Origin: Burkholderiales bacterium
Lineage (GTDB): Bacteria; Pseudomonadota; Gammaproteobacteria; Burkholderiales; Burkholderiaceae_E
Direction: 5' to 3'
NCBI GenBank assembly: GCA_003577305.1
Contig: QEVL01000006.1
Coordinates: forward strand, 1 to 64,000
DNA length: 64,000 nucleotides
Shown: positions 46,260-56,691 of the stretch, in pieces
Numbering within the stretch: the stretch's first letter is position 1
Layout of the letters: each line of letters opens with the position of its first letter
Position numbers and translations under genes: made by a program
The notes under the pieces: generated by a model
Database searches by the model: none
The model's input: the letters and a program-made list of their open reading frames with translations, nothing else
Told to the model about the DNA's origin: nothing

Positions 46260-48052
46260 CAGCGCTTCTCCCACCAGGTCTCGAGCAGCCAGGTCTCGGC
46301 CGCGTAGTAGAGCGGCAGCGTGTCGGGGTGCGCCAGCCGCGCACGCCAGGCGACGCGGTGCGTGGGTGCATAGAAGTGGGGCACCAGGTACCAGCCGGCG
46401 CGCAGCACGCGGTCGAGGGCCCGCGCCGCGGTGACCAGCTCGGCGCGCGTGCGGCTCGCCAGCAGCCGCTGCACGATCGCGTCGACCGCCCGATCGCGGA
46501 TGCCGGCGAAATTGTCCGAACCCTTCCCGTCGGCCGCAGTCGACGAGAAGCGCTCGAGCAGCTCGTTGCCCGGCGTCTGGCTCGCCGCGTAGAGGTGGAT
46601 CGCGACGTCGAAGTCGAATTCGTCCATCCGCTTCTGGTAGAGCGCCGGATCGGTGATCCGCAGTCGCGCCGCGATGCCGAGCTTGCCGAGGTTGCGCGCC
46701 CAGGGCACCGCGATGCGTTCCAGGCCCTTCGAGTAGCTGAGGATCTCGAAACCGAACGCCTGCCCGCGTGCGTTGCGCAGCACGCCTTCGCCGTCGACCT
46801 TCCATCCCGCCTCGGCGAGCAGCGCGAGCGCGCGGCGCAGGTTCGCTCTGAGACTCGACGGCGGATCGGTGGTGGGCGGCATCACCGCCTCGCCGAACAC
46901 CGCCGCGTCGAGCTGCGCGCGCAAGGGCTCGAGCAGCGCGAGTTCGTCGGCCGATGGCAGTCCTTTCGCCTCCATCTCGCTGTTGGTGAAGTAGCTGGGG
47001 CTGCGCACGTACTGGCCGTAGAACACCTGGCGGTTCATCCACTCGAAGTCCATCGCGAGCGCGAGCGCCTGGCGAACGCGCACGTCGGCGAACGCGGGAC
47101 GCCGGGTGTTCAGCACGAAGCCCTGCATGCCGGCCGAGTTCGAGTGGCGGAATTCGCGCTTGACGATCTCGCCCGAGTCGTAGTGCCGGCCGGTGTGGCC
47201 ACGCGCCCAGTTCTTCGCCGAGTTCTCGGCCACCCAGTCGAACTCTCCGGCCTTGAAGCCCTCGAGCCGCGCGGTCTCGTCCTTGAAGTACTTGTAGACC
47301 ACGCGCTCGAAATTGAACATGCCGCGACGCACGTTCAGGTCGGCGGCCCACCAGGCGGGGTCGCGGCGATACGTGATCGTCCTGCCCCAGTCGAAACGCT
47401 CGATGCGGTAGGGGCCGCTGGTCAGCGGCTCGTCCTGCACCACGCTGTCGAACGGCTGGCCCGCGCCCCACTTGCGCGAGAACACCGGCAACTGCATGCC
47501 GATGATCATGTGCAGTTCGTGGTTGCGGCGCGCGAACTCGAAGCGCACCGTGGCCATGTCGACCACGACCACGCGCGCCACGTCGGCGAAGTACTGCCGG
47601 AAGCGCGGGTGCGCCTGCCTGCCGGTGAGCACCTCGAACGAGTGGCGCACGTCTTCGGCGGTGACCGGGTCGCCGTTCCAGAAGCGCGCGCGCGGATTCA
47701 GATGGAAAGTGATCGACAGCGCGTCCTCGGCAAAGCGGATGTCGTCGGCGAGCAGCCCGTACATCGAGAACGGCTCGTCCTCGCTCGACACCGCGAGCGT
47801 CTCGAACATCAGCGTTCCCAGGCCCGCAGCCGCCAGGCCGCGCAGCGTGAACGGATTGAGCTTGTCGAACGATCCGTAGCCCGCCAGGCTCAGCGTGCCG
47901 CCCCTGGGCGCCTGCGGATTCACGTAGTCGAAATGCGCGAAGCCCGGCGGGTACTTCGGCGCGTCGCCCCACGCCAGCGCGTGGGCGGCCAGCGCCGGGC
48001 CGGCCAGGGCGCCCAGCGTGAGCGCCAGAGCAACGCGTGCGACAATCGTCAT
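46259..48052 (-). CDS. yejA: Peptide-binding protein YejA
   Basis: A 597-residue periplasmic solute-binding protein of family 5. A Sec signal peptide ends near ALA-AHALA (residue about 21). The start of the mature region shows the YejA-type [20 protein letters not shown], and [11 protein letters not shown] is a hallmark. The ATG at 48052 starts the signal peptide; the frame is open further upstream but only opposite fabI. It diverges from fabI with 28 bases between start codons. Confidence 0.93.
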   Translation of the reverse strand: MTIVARVALALTLGALAGPALAAHALAWGDAPKYPPGFAHFDYVNPQAPRGGTLSLAGYGSFDKLNPFTLRGLAAAGLGTLMFETLAVSSEDEPFSMYGLLADDIRFAEDALSITFHLNPRARFWNGDPVTAEDVRHSFEVLTGRQAHPRFRQYFADVARVVVVDMATVRFEFARRNHELHMIIGMQLPVFSRKWGAGQPFDSVVQDEPLTSGPYRIERFDWGRTITYRRDPAWWAADLNVRRGMFNFERVVYKYFKDETARLEGFKAGEFDWVAENSAKNWARGHTGRHYDSGEIVKREFRHSNSAGMQGFVLNTRRPAFADVRVRQALALAMDFEWMNRQVFYGQYVRSPSYFTNSEMEAKGLPSADELALLEPLRAQLDAAVFGEAVMPPTTDPPSSLRANLRRALALLAEAGWKVDGEGVLRNARGQAFGFEILSYSKGLERIAVPWARNLGKLGIAARLRITDPALYQKRMDEFDFDVAIHLYAASQTPGNELLERFSSTAADGKGSDNFAGIRDRAVDAIVQRLLASRTRAELVTAARALDRVLRAGWYLVPHFYAPTHRVAWRARLAHPDTLPLYYAAETWLLETWWEKR

Positions 48053-48080
48053 CGTCGAAGATTCTAGCGGAGACCCCCGA

Positions 48081-48887
48081 ATGGGATTCCTTGCCGGCAA
48101 GCGCATCCTGATCACCGGCCTGCTGTCGAACCGCTCGATCGCCTGGGGCATCGCGCGGGCCTGCCGCGACCAGGGCGCCGAACTCGCCTTCACTTACCAG
48201 AACGAGCGCTTCCGGGGGCGCGTCACCGGGATGGCCGCCGACTTCGGCTCGTCGCTGGTGTTTCCCTGCGACGTTTCCGAAGACGCGCAGATCGACGCGC
48301 TGTTCGCTGCGCTGCGCGAACACTGGCAGGGCCTGGACGGGCTGGTTCACGCGATCGCGTTCGCGCCGCGCGAGGCGATCGCCGGCAACTTCCTCGACGG
48401 CGCGAACCGCGAGTCGTTTCGCGTCTCGCACGATGTCTCCGCCTACAGCCTGGTCGCGCTGGCGAAGGCCGCGCAGCCGATGATGCAGGGTCGCGCGGGC
48501 GCGATGCTCACGCTCACCTACCTCGGCGCGGTGCGCGTGCTGCCGCACTACAACATGATGGGGCTCGCCAAGGCGAGCCTCGAGGCGGCGGTGCGCTACC
48601 TGGCGAGCGACCTCGGCCCGCAGGGCATCCGCGTGAACGGCATCTCGGCCGGGCCGATCCGCACGCTGGCGGCCAGCGGCATCAAGGACTTCTCCCGCAT
48701 TCTCGATTTCGTCGGCAGCCATGCGCCGCTGAGGCGCAACGTCACGATCGAGGACGTCGGCAACGTCGCAGCGTTCCTGCTCTCCGATCTCGCGGCCGGA
48801 ATCACCGCCGAGATCACTTACGTCGACGCCGGCTTCAGCCAGGTGGTCGGCGGCATGGTGCTGCCGGGAGGGCCCGACTGCGCGTGA
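48081..48887 (+). CDS. fabI: Enoyl-[acyl-carrier-protein] reductase FabI
   Basis: A 268-residue NADH-dependent enoyl-ACP reductase of the fatty-acid elongation cycle (SDR fold). N-terminal cofactor motif [13 protein letters not shown]; active-site Tyr157 and Lys164 in [13 protein letters not shown] with the FabI spacing of seven. The ATG at 48081 gives the usual N-terminus. The last four bases form GTGA with the senB start, so fabI is the first gene of a six-gene coupled series. Confidence 0.94.
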   Translation: MGFLAGKRILITGLLSNRSIAWGIARACRDQGAELAFTYQNERFRGRVTGMAADFGSSLVFPCDVSEDAQIDALFAALREHWQGLDGLVHAIAFAPREAIAGNFLDGANRESFRVSHDVSAYSLVALAKAAQPMMQGRAGAMLTLTYLGAVRVLPHYNMMGLAKASLEAAVRYLASDLGPQGIRVNGISAGPIRTLAASGIKDFSRILDFVGSHAPLRRNVTIEDVGNVAAFLLSDLAAGITAEITYVDAGFSQVVGGMVLPGGPDCA

Positions 48888-49900
48888 GCAGGTCGCCGAT
48901 CAGCCGGATCGTCGTCGTCTCGCCCACGCTGGCTGACGCCAACACCGGGAACTGGCAGACCGCGCGCCGCTGGGCGCGGTTCCTGCGCACCCGCTACCGC
49001 GTGCGCATCGCGCGCGACTGGGCGGGCGAGGCCGACGACGCCATGATCGCGCTGCACGCGCGGCGCTCGGCGGCGGCGATCGCCGCGTTCGCGGCCAGCG
49101 GCCGGCCGGTGGCGCTGGTGCTCACCGGCACCGACCTGTACCGCGACATCCGCCACGATCGCGACGCGCAGCGCTCGCTGGTGCTCGCCCGCCGGCTGGT
49201 GGTGCTGCAGCCGCAGGGTCTCGGGGAGTTGCCGCCGGCGCTGCGCGGGCGCGCGACGGTGATCGAGCAGTCGGCGCCGGCGCTCGCGCCGGCAACGCCG
49301 CGGCAGCGCACTTACGATCTGCTGCTGGTCGGCCACCTGCGCGCGGAGAAGGATCCGCTCACCGCGGTGCGCGCGCTGGCGCGGCTCGACGACGCGGCCT
49401 CGCGGCGCATCCGGCTGGTCCACGTGGGCGGCGCGCACGACGAGTCGCTCGCGCGCCAGATGCGCGAGGCCGCGCGAAGCGATCGGCGCATCGAGTTGCG
49501 CGGCCCGCTGCCGCACGCGGCCACACGCTCGCTGATCCGCCGCGGCCGTGTGCTGTTGCTGCCGTCGCTGATCGAGGGCGGCGCCAACGTGCTGATCGAA
49601 GCGGTGACCGCCGGCGTGCCGGTGCTGGCGTCGCGGATCGGCGGCTCGATCGGGTTGCTCGGCGCCCGCTACCCGGGCTTCTTTCCGCCGGGCGACGACG
49701 CGGCCCTGGCCGCACTGATTCACCGCTGCCTCGGCGAGCCGGCCTTCGTCGAGCGGCTGCGCGCGCACTGCGCGCGGTGCGCGCCGCGGTTTGCGCCGGC
49801 GCGCGAGGCAGCAGCCGTGCTGGCGCTGGCGCATAATCTGCTCGAGAGCGGATGCGCGGGCGGCGCGCCCGCGCCCTCTTCCCGGAACACCGAACGATGA
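48884..49900 (+). CDS. senB: Selenosugar synthase SenB-type glycosyltransferase
   Basis: A 338-residue GT4-like glycosyltransferase (TIGR04348 class). Family features: N-terminal [31 protein letters not shown] at about 149-158, and the donor-binding EGGANVLIE motif with Glu231 and Glu239. SenB uses selenophosphate and a UDP-sugar to form a seleno-sugar in selenoneine biosynthesis (known from published senABC clusters). Direct overlap with selD, the selenophosphate supplier (ATGA), strongly supports the call. GTG start overlaps the fabI stop. The usual third gene, senA, is not in this window. Confidence 0.85.
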   Translation: MSRSPISRIVVVSPTLADANTGNWQTARRWARFLRTRYRVRIARDWAGEADDAMIALHARRSAAAIAAFAASGRPVALVLTGTDLYRDIRHDRDAQRSLVLARRLVVLQPQGLGELPPALRGRATVIEQSAPALAPATPRQRTYDLLLVGHLRAEKDPLTAVRALARLDDAASRRIRLVHVGGAHDESLARQMREAARSDRRIELRGPLPHAATRSLIRRGRVLLLPSLIEGGANVLIEAVTAGVPVLASRIGGSIGLLGARYPGFFPPGDDAALAALIHRCLGEPAFVERLRAHCARCAPRFAPAREAAAVLALAHNLLESGCAGGAPAPSSRNTER

Positions 49901-50958
49901 ACGCACCCGAGATCGCGCAGGCGCCGCGACTGACATCCTTTTCGCACGGCGGCGGCTGCGGCTGCAAGATCGCCCCTGGCGTGCTCTCCGAGATCCTGCA
50001 CGGCGCCTCGCGCCTGCCGGTGCCGCCGCAACTGCTCGTGGGCATCGAAAGCGCCGACGACGCCGCGGTCTACCGGCTCAACGAAGAACAGGCACTGATC
50101 GCGACCACCGATTTCTTCATGCCGATCGTCGACGACCCGTACGACTTCGGGCGCATCGCGGCCACCAATGCGATTTCCGACGTCTACGCAATGGGCGGCA
50201 CGCCGATCATGGCGCTCGCGGTGGTGGCGATGCCGGTCGATCGGCTGCCGCTCGACGTGATCCGCCGCATCCTCGAGGGCGGCGAATCGGTGTGCGGTGC
50301 AGCCGGCATCCCGGTTGCCGGCGGGCACACGATCGACTCGGTCGAACCGATCTACGGGCTGGTCGTGCTCGGCCTCGTCCATCCCGACCGGGTCAAGCGC
50401 AACACCGGTGCGCGCCCCGGCGACCGGCTGGTGCTCGGCAAGCCGCTCGGCGTGGGAGTGCTGTCGGCGGCGCTCAAGAAGGGCGAGCTCCCGGCCGAAG
50501 GCTACGCCGCGATGCTCGCCAGCACGACGCGGCTGAACACGCCCGGGCAGGCGCTGGCGAAACTCGAAGCGGTGCACGCGCTCACCGACGTCACCGGCTT
50601 CGGCCTGCTCGGCCACCTGCTCGAGGTCTGCCGCGGCGCGCGGCTGTCGGCACGCATTTCTGCAGCCTCGGTGCCGCGAATCGCCGGTGTCGACGAACTG
50701 ATCGCGCGCGGCTTCGCCACCGGCGCCTCGCAGCGCAACTGGGCCGCCTACGGGCACGAAGTGCGGCTCGACGGCGGCATCGACGAACACCAGCGCACCC
50801 TGATGACCGATCCGCAGACTTCCGGCGGCCTGCTGGTGGCGTGCGCGCCCGACGCGGTCGACGAAGTGCTCGCGATCTTCCGGCGCGACGGCTTCGACGG
50901 CGCCTGCGAGATCGGCGAGTTCGTCGCCGGCGAACCGGGCGTCGAAGTGCTCGCCTAG
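49897..50958 (+). CDS. selD: Selenophosphate synthetase SelD
   Basis: A 353-residue enzyme that makes selenophosphate from selenide and ATP. Active-site motif SHGGGCGCK near residues 12-20 has Cys rather than Sec (aligned with E. coli Cys17 and Lys20). The Mg/ATP motif region TTDFFMPIVDDPYDFG and GGHTIDS follow, and the C-terminal glycine-rich TDPQTSGGLL is present. The ATG at 49897 overlaps the senB stop. Its product would feed the adjacent SenB; no selA or selB is seen here. It ends TAGTG into the ABC gene. Confidence 0.95.
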   Translation: MNAPEIAQAPRLTSFSHGGGCGCKIAPGVLSEILHGASRLPVPPQLLVGIESADDAAVYRLNEEQALIATTDFFMPIVDDPYDFGRIAATNAISDVYAMGGTPIMALAVVAMPVDRLPLDVIRRILEGGESVCGAAGIPVAGGHTIDSVEPIYGLVVLGLVHPDRVKRNTGARPGDRLVLGKPLGVGVLSAALKKGELPAEGYAAMLASTTRLNTPGQALAKLEAVHALTDVTGFGLLGHLLEVCRGARLSARISAASVPRIAGVDELIARGFATGASQRNWAAYGHEVRLDGGIDEHQRTLMTDPQTSGGLLVACAPDAVDEVLAIFRRDGFDGACEIGEFVAGEPGVEVLA

Positions 50959-51656
50959 TGTCGTTGCCTGCATCGCCGGCGCCCGCGGTCGAGTTGATCG
51001 GCGTACGCAAGACGTTCGCCGGACGCGCGGTGCTCGACGGCGTCGACCTGAACGTGAGGCGCGGCGAGCGGGTCGCACTGCTCGGTGAATCGGGCAGCGG
51101 CAAGTCGACGCTGTTGCACCTGATCGCCGGCCTCGAACCGGTCGACGCGGGGATGGTGCGCGTCGCCGGCACCGAAGTGTCCGCGCTCGATGCCGACGCC
51201 GCAGCGAGCTTCCGGCGCAGCGCCATCGGTTTCGTGTTCCAGGCCTTCCACCTGTTGCCGCATCTCGATGCCGCGCGCAACGTCGCGGTGCCGCTGCTGC
51301 TGAACGGCGTCGCTGCGCCCGCCGCGCTCGAGCGGGCAACGGCGATGCTCGCGAGAGTCGGACTGGCCGGGCGCGCGAGCGCCTGGCCGCGCGAACTCTC
51401 CGGCGGCGAGCAGCAGCGCGTGGCGCTCGCACGCGCGCTGGTGCACGCTCCGGCGCTGGTGCTCGCCGACGAGCCCACCGGCAATCTCGACCCGAGCACT
51501 GCCGCGCAGGCGCTGGCACTGATTGCCGGCGCGCTCGAGTCGAGCGGCGCCGCGCTGGTGCTGGTCACGCATTCGGCGCAGGCCGCCGCGATCGCCCATC
51601 GGCGGCTGCGGCTCGATGCGCGCGGCCTGCGCCCCGACGACGCGACGCTGCCATGA
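50958..51656 (+). CDS. ABC transporter ATPase (LolD/YbbA/MacB-type)
   Basis: A 232-residue ATPase with Walker A GESGSGKST, signature LSGGEQQRVALARAL and Walker B LVLADEPTGNLD, the last typical of LolD/YbbA/FtsE relatives. The GTG start at 50958 shares its G with the selD TAG stop. It pairs with the FtsX-type permease overlapping its end (ATGA). Such ATPases drive extraction or mechanotransmission rather than import. Confidence 0.9.
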   Translation: MSLPASPAPAVELIGVRKTFAGRAVLDGVDLNVRRGERVALLGESGSGKSTLLHLIAGLEPVDAGMVRVAGTEVSALDADAAASFRRSAIGFVFQAFHLLPHLDAARNVAVPLLLNGVAAPAALERATAMLARVGLAGRASAWPRELSGGEQQRVALARALVHAPALVLADEPTGNLDPSTAAQALALIAGALESSGAALVLVTHSAQAAAIAHRRLRLDARGLRPDDATLP

Positions 51657-54247
51657 GCGCGCCCGCGGCAGTGCACGCGCGCGCTGCCGACGGGCGCCTG
51701 GCGCTGCTCGGCTGGCTGTGGCGCGCCCAGGCGCGCGCGCAGCCCGGGCGCGCGCTGACGGCGGTGCTCGCGATCGCGATCGGCGTCGCGCTGGCGCTGG
51801 CGATCCACCTGGTGAACCGCTCGGCGCTCGAGGAATTCGCGACTGCGATGTCGACGGTGAACGGCGAAGCGCAGGCGCAATTGCGCGCGCGCGCCGGCAG
51901 CTTCGACGAAACCTTGTATCCGCGACTCGCCGCCAGCGCCGACGGCGCCTCGGTGAGCCCGGTGATCGACGCGGTCTTCGCGCTCGCCGATCGGCCCGGC
52001 GAGACGCTGCGCGTCATCGGCATCGACGCTTTCCGTGCCGCCGCGGTGACTCCCGCGCTGCTGCCGTCGACCGGCGCCGGCGAACAGGCGGGCGCCGCGT
52101 CGCCGCTGTTCGCCGACGACACCGTGTTCCTGTCGAACGCCGCGCTCACCGCGCTCGGCCTGGCCGAAGGCGATACGCTGCGGCTGCGCGCCGGCACGCG
52201 CACCGTGGCGCTGCGCATCGCGGGCACGCTGGCGCGGGTCGCGGCCGGCCAGCGGCTCGCGGTGATGGATCTCGGTGCGATGCAGTGGCGGCTGGGCTGG
52301 CTCGGCCGGCTCTCGCGCCTCGACCTGCGCTTTGCCGATGCCGGCGATGGCGCGCGGCTGCGCGCGCGCTGGCAGGCGCTGCTGCCGCCCGAGGTCGTCT
52401 GGAGCGCACCCGACGCGAGCCGGCAGCGCATGTCGAACCTGTCGCGCGCCTATCGGGTGAACCTGGGCATGCTCGCGCTGGTGGCGCTGCTCACCGGCGG
52501 CTACATCGTCCACGCGACGACCGCGCTCGGCGTGGCGCGCCAGCAGCGCGAACTGGCACTGCTCGGCGTGCTCGGCGCACGTCCGCGGCTGCTGCTCGCG
52601 CAGGTGCTCGGCCAGGCGCTGCTGCTCGGTTCGGCCGGCGCGGCACTGGGCACGCTGGGCGGCGTGGCACTGGCCGGCGCGTTGCTCGCCTGGGTCGGCG
52701 GAGACCTGGGGGGCGGCTATTTCTCGGGCAGCCACCCCGCGCTCGCGCTCGATGCGCTCACGCTCGCCGCTTTTGCCGGCGCCGGCCTGGCCACCGCATT
52801 GCTCGGCGCGCTGGCGCCGGCACGCGCGGCGAGCCGCACGCCGGCCGCGCGTGCACTGCGCGCCGGCAGCGTCGAGGAGACACTGCACGGCCGCGGCGGC
52901 GCGGTCGCACTCGCCTGGCCGATCGGCTGCTTCGCGGCGGGCGCGGCAGCGCTCGCGCTGCCGCCGCTCGACGGGCTGCCATGGCCCTCGTACGCAGCGA
53001 TCGCCGCATGGCTCGCCGGCGGCATCGCGCTGGTGCCGTACGTCGTGGCAGCGAGTTCACGCGGCTTCGCCCGACTGGCCTCGTCGCGCGTGGCCGGGCC
53101 GATCGCATGGCTGGCCGCACATCGGCTGCACGGCGCACCGGCGAGCGCGTCGGCGGCGATGTCTGGCATCGTCGCGAGCGTCGCGCTGGCCGGCGCGATG
53201 GCAATCATGGTGTCGAGCTTTCGCGACTCGGTCGACCGCTGGCTGGGCGCCGTGCTCCCGGCCGACGCTTATGCGCGGATCGCCTCGGGCGCGGCCACCG
53301 CCGCGATCGATCCGGCGCTGCGCGAGCGCTTCGCGCACGCGCCGGGCGTGGCGCGCGCCGAGTTCTCGCGCAGCCTCGAGCTCACGCTCGACCCGTCGCG
53401 TCCGCCGCTGGTGCTGATCGCGCGCCCGATCGATCGGCTGCGCCCGCAGCGACGGCTGGCGATCACCGGCGAGGTGCTTGCGCCACCGCCGGGCGCGATC
53501 GCAGTCTACGCGAGCGAGGCCGCAGCCGACCTCTACGGCTGGACGCCGGGCAGTCTCGTCACACTGCCGCTGCCGGGAGCCGCTGCGGCGCAGCGCTTCT
53601 TCGTCGCCGCGATCTGGCGCGACTACGCACGCCAGCACGGCGCGCTCGCACTCGACGCGGCCGACTACCGCGCGCTCACCGGCGATGCGACGAGCAGCGA
53701 CGTCGCGCTGTGGTTCGACGCGGCGATCGCACCGTCGGCCGCGATCGCCGCGCTGCGCGAGGCACTGTCCGGCATCGCCGGCCTGGAGTTGCGCGCGACC
53801 GGCGAATTGCGCGCGCTGTCGCTGCGCATTTTCGATCGCAGTTTCGCGGTCACCTACGCGCTCGAAGCGATCGCGATCGTGGTCGCGCTGTTCGGTGTGG
53901 CCTCGGCGTGGGCCGCCGAAGGGCTGGCGCGGACACGCGAATTCGGCATGCTGCGCCACCTGGGGCTGCGCCGGCGCGACGTCGCGCGCCTGTTCGCCAC
54001 CGAAGCGGCGCTGCAGATCGGCATCGCCTCCGCCTGGGGCACGGCACTCGGCGCGATGATCGCGATGGTGCTGGTTCATCGGGTCAATCCGCAGTCGTTT
54101 CACTGGACCATGGACCTGTCCTGGCCGGTGGGCCTGCTCGGCGCCGCCGCGGCCGCGCTGCTCGCGCTGGGCGTGGCTGCCGCGGTGCTCGCGGCGCGTT
54201 CGACGATGTCCGACGCGCCGGTGCGCGCATTGCGCGAGGACTGGTGA
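51653..54247 (+). CDS. FtsX/YbbP-type ABC permease
   Basis: An 864-residue permease with ten likely membrane segments: one N-terminal helix (about 35-55), a periplasmic domain, a cluster of FtsX-type helices (about 265-420), mid helices (about 450-520), a second periplasmic domain and a final FtsX-type cluster (about 730-855). This duplicated FtsX layout is typical of YbbP and AttF/G-like proteins. It overlaps the ATPase gene (ATGA) and the lipocalin gene (GTGA). Substrate unknown; the lipocalin partner suggests a hydrophobic ligand. Confidence 0.88.
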   Translation: MSAPAAVHARAADGRLALLGWLWRAQARAQPGRALTAVLAIAIGVALALAIHLVNRSALEEFATAMSTVNGEAQAQLRARAGSFDETLYPRLAASADGASVSPVIDAVFALADRPGETLRVIGIDAFRAAAVTPALLPSTGAGEQAGAASPLFADDTVFLSNAALTALGLAEGDTLRLRAGTRTVALRIAGTLARVAAGQRLAVMDLGAMQWRLGWLGRLSRLDLRFADAGDGARLRARWQALLPPEVVWSAPDASRQRMSNLSRAYRVNLGMLALVALLTGGYIVHATTALGVARQQRELALLGVLGARPRLLLAQVLGQALLLGSAGAALGTLGGVALAGALLAWVGGDLGGGYFSGSHPALALDALTLAAFAGAGLATALLGALAPARAASRTPAARALRAGSVEETLHGRGGAVALAWPIGCFAAGAAALALPPLDGLPWPSYAAIAAWLAGGIALVPYVVAASSRGFARLASSRVAGPIAWLAAHRLHGAPASASAAMSGIVASVALAGAMAIMVSSFRDSVDRWLGAVLPADAYARIASGAATAAIDPALRERFAHAPGVARAEFSRSLELTLDPSRPPLVLIARPIDRLRPQRRLAITGEVLAPPPGAIAVYASEAAADLYGWTPGSLVTLPLPGAAAAQRFFVAAIWRDYARQHGALALDAADYRALTGDATSSDVALWFDAAIAPSAAIAALREALSGIAGLELRATGELRALSLRIFDRSFAVTYALEAIAIVVALFGVASAWAAEGLARTREFGMLRHLGLRRRDVARLFATEAALQIGIASAWGTALGAMIAMVLVHRVNPQSFHWTMDLSWPVGLLGAAAAALLALGVAAAVLAARSTMSDAPVRALREDW

Positions 54248-55374
54248 GCGAGCCCACGCACTGCACCCGCCGCGACGCGCTCGCGGTGCTGGCGCTCGCC
54301 GGCTGCAGCCTGCGCGTCGCGCCTGCCGCCGCAGACGAATCCTTCTATCCGCCGGTGCTGCCGGGCGAACCGCTCGCGTTTCCGCGCGATCACGGCGCGC
54401 ATCCGGCGTTTCGCACCGAGTGGTGGTACCTCACCGGCTGGCTGCTCCGCCTCGACGGCGCGCAGCGCGGCCAGCCGCTCGGCGTGCAGGTGACCTTCTT
54501 CCGCTCGCGCACGCGTCACGACGCGGCCAATCCGAGCCGCTTCGCACCGACGCAACTGCTGCTCGCGCATGCGGCGCTCGCCTTGCCCGAACGCGGCGAG
54601 CTCATGCATTCGCAGCGCGCCGCGCGCGCCGGCTTCGGACTCGCGAGCGCCTCGACGCACGATACCGCGCTGACGATCGACGGCTGGTCGCTCCAGCGCG
54701 ACCCGACCGACCGCTACCGGGCGCGCATCGAGGAGCGGCGCTTCGCGCTCGAACTCGATGCCGAAGCGCGCTTGCCGCCGGTGCCGCAGGGCGACGCCGG
54801 CTTCTCGCGCAAGGGACCGTTGCAGCGGCAGGCGAGCCGCTACTACAGCCGTCCACAGTTGCGCACTGCAGGTGCGATCCGCATCGACGGCGCGCGCATG
54901 GCCGTCGAAGGCGTCGCCTGGCTCGATCATGAGTGGTCCAGCGAAATCCTCGACGCGCAGGCCGAGGGCTGGGACTGGACCGGCCTGAACCTGGACGACG
55001 GCTCGGCGCTGGTCGCATTCCGGATCCGCCGCCGTGACGGCGGCGTCGCGTGGTCGTACGCGCGCCGCATCGCAGCCGCTGGCGCCGCGTCTTCGGGCGT
55101 CGCAACCGCCGGCTCCGACCCCGCGGTGCGCTTCGTGCCCCTGCGCCACTGGAACTCCCCGCACAGCGGTGCGCGCTACCCGGTCGCGATGCGACTCGAA
55201 CTGGGCGCGCGCTCGATCACGATCGAGCCGCTGTTCGACGACCAGGAACTCGATGCGCGCGCGAGCACCGGCACGATTTACTGGGAAGGCGCGGTGCGCG
55301 CTTTCGAGGCCGGCCGCGAGATCGGACGCGGCTACCTGGAGCTGACCGGCTACGCGGGAGCCCTGCGGCTCTGA
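54244..55374 (+). CDS. AttH/CrtC-type lipocalin-like exported protein
   Basis: A 376-residue protein of the AttH/carotenoid 1,2-hydratase family. A signal region TRRDALAVLALAGCS holds a lipobox-like Cys (ALAGC) and a twin arginine. Two-lobed lipocalin-like body with the hallmark EWWYLTGWL near residues 60-68 and DHEWSSEIL near 225-235. GTG start overlaps the permease stop (GTGA). With the ATPase and permease it resembles the attEFGH set. These proteins are thought to bind hydrophobic or glycosidic ligands; no enzymatic role is claimed here. Confidence 0.85.
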   Translation: MSEPTHCTRRDALAVLALAGCSLRVAPAAADESFYPPVLPGEPLAFPRDHGAHPAFRTEWWYLTGWLLRLDGAQRGQPLGVQVTFFRSRTRHDAANPSRFAPTQLLLAHAALALPERGELMHSQRAARAGFGLASASTHDTALTIDGWSLQRDPTDRYRARIEERRFALELDAEARLPPVPQGDAGFSRKGPLQRQASRYYSRPQLRTAGAIRIDGARMAVEGVAWLDHEWSSEILDAQAEGWDWTGLNLDDGSALVAFRIRRRDGGVAWSYARRIAAAGAASSGVATAGSDPAVRFVPLRHWNSPHSGARYPVAMRLELGARSITIEPLFDDQELDARASTGTIYWEGAVRAFEAGREIGRGYLELTGYAGALRL

Positions 55375-55449
55375 GAGGCCTGCAGGCCGGCCCCCGGAGC
55401 TGCGCACACCTGACGTCGGGATCCGCTCGTGCAGCGCCCCCGCCGCTGC

Positions 55450-56658
55450 TCAGCGCCGCTCGACCGCCGCGACCTGCGCACCGGGCCATGCGAGCAAGGC
55501 GGCAGCGGCGATGCTGGCCAGGCCTGCCAGCGCTCCCACCGCCGCGAAACCGGCGCGCTCGTACAGCAGCACCGCGAGCGGCGAGAAGAGCGTCACGCCG
55601 AGGTAGGTCGCGCCGCTCAACATCGCGGTGACGACTCCGCGCAGCTCCGGGATCTGCTCGGTGGCCAGCGAGGTGATCGCGGTGAAGAACACCCCCTGCG
55701 CGCACCCCCAGGCGACGATCGCCGGCACGAGCAGTGCCGACGTGCCCACGAGCCAGGGCAGGCCCGAGAGCAGCAGGCCAAGCGCCGCCAGCGCCGCGAT
55801 CGCGCTGCGCGCCTTGCCCGCGCGATCGATCAGGCGGCCGTTCAGCGTGACGGCCAGCAGGCCCGCGCCGTAGCCGGCGATCGCGAAGCCGACCGGCGCC
55901 GCGCCCCAGTCGTTGACGCGCCGGATCTCGTTGCCCAGAAACGCATAGACTGCGTAGAAGGCGCCCATGTCGATGCCGTTCACCGCCAGCAGGTACAGCG
56001 TCGCCCGATGCGAGAGCACGCGGCGCAGGCTAGGCCCGACCGGCAGTTGCGTCGTCTCCTCGCCGGCCGCGGCCGGCGGCCGCGGCGCGAACCCGAGCGC
56101 GAGCGCGGCAAGCAGCGCCGCCACGGCCAGTGCGGCGAACGCCGCCTGCCAGCCGATCGCCTGCGAGGCGATTGCCATCACGGGAACCACCAGCACGATC
56201 GCGATCGACCAGCCGCTCACGACGCGCCCCATCACCTGGCTGCGATGCGCGAAGCTGGAGAGGTCGCCCGCATACGCGTAAGTGGCGGGAATCACTGCGC
56301 CGGTGGCCGCCCCGGCCAGCAGGGTCAGGCCGAGCAGCGTCTCGAAGCGGCGCGTGGCGCCGGCCAGCAGCCACACCAGCGCGAACAGCACCAACCCGCC
56401 GACGATCACCCGCGCCCGCGGCAATCGCCGCGCAAGCAGGCCCACGGTCGGCGCCACGATCGCCATCGACAGGCCGTAGATCCCGATCAGCCGACCCGCC
56501 TGCGCCGGCGCGACGCCGAAGCTCGCGGCGATGTCGGGCAGCAGCGGCGAGATCGCGAAGATGGTCGCGCCCACCGTCGCGACCGCCGCGACGAGGCCGG
56601 CCACGAGGAGCGGAAAGGCGTCGGCGGCGCTCTGGCCGCGGTGGCTGCGAACGGACAA
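55450..56658 (-). CDS. MFS transporter
   Basis: A 402-residue major-facilitator protein with 12 hydrophobic segments and the motif-A-like loop GLLARRLPRARVIVGG between segments 2 and 3. It resembles DHA1/CynX-type exporters. The start is a TTG at 56658; no better start lies before the first membrane segment. It is convergent with the lipocalin gene, 75 bases apart. Substrate is unknown. Confidence 0.87.
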   Translation of the reverse strand: MSVRSHRGQSAADAFPLLVAGLVAAVATVGATIFAISPLLPDIAASFGVAPAQAGRLIGIYGLSMAIVAPTVGLLARRLPRARVIVGGLVLFALVWLLAGATRRFETLLGLTLLAGAATGAVIPATYAYAGDLSSFAHRSQVMGRVVSGWSIAIVLVVPVMAIASQAIGWQAAFAALAVAALLAALALGFAPRPPAAAGEETTQLPVGPSLRRVLSHRATLYLLAVNGIDMGAFYAVYAFLGNEIRRVNDWGAAPVGFAIAGYGAGLLAVTLNGRLIDRAGKARSAIAALAALGLLLSGLPWLVGTSALLVPAIVAWGCAQGVFFTAITSLATEQIPELRGVVTAMLSGATYLGVTLFSPLAVLLYERAGFAAVGALAGLASIAAAALLAWPGAQVAAVERR

Positions 56659-56691
56659 CTGCAGTGCCCCGATTCGCGACGCGCGAGGCGC

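Noticed and set aside
48053..48080. TAGAAT (minus strand, 48061-48066) as yejA promoter
   Set aside because: No matching -35 at 16-18 bases and the start codon is too close; left uncalled.
49930..49960. Possible selenocysteine in SelD
   Set aside because: The active-site codon is TGC (Cys) in GGGCGCK; there is no in-frame TGA.
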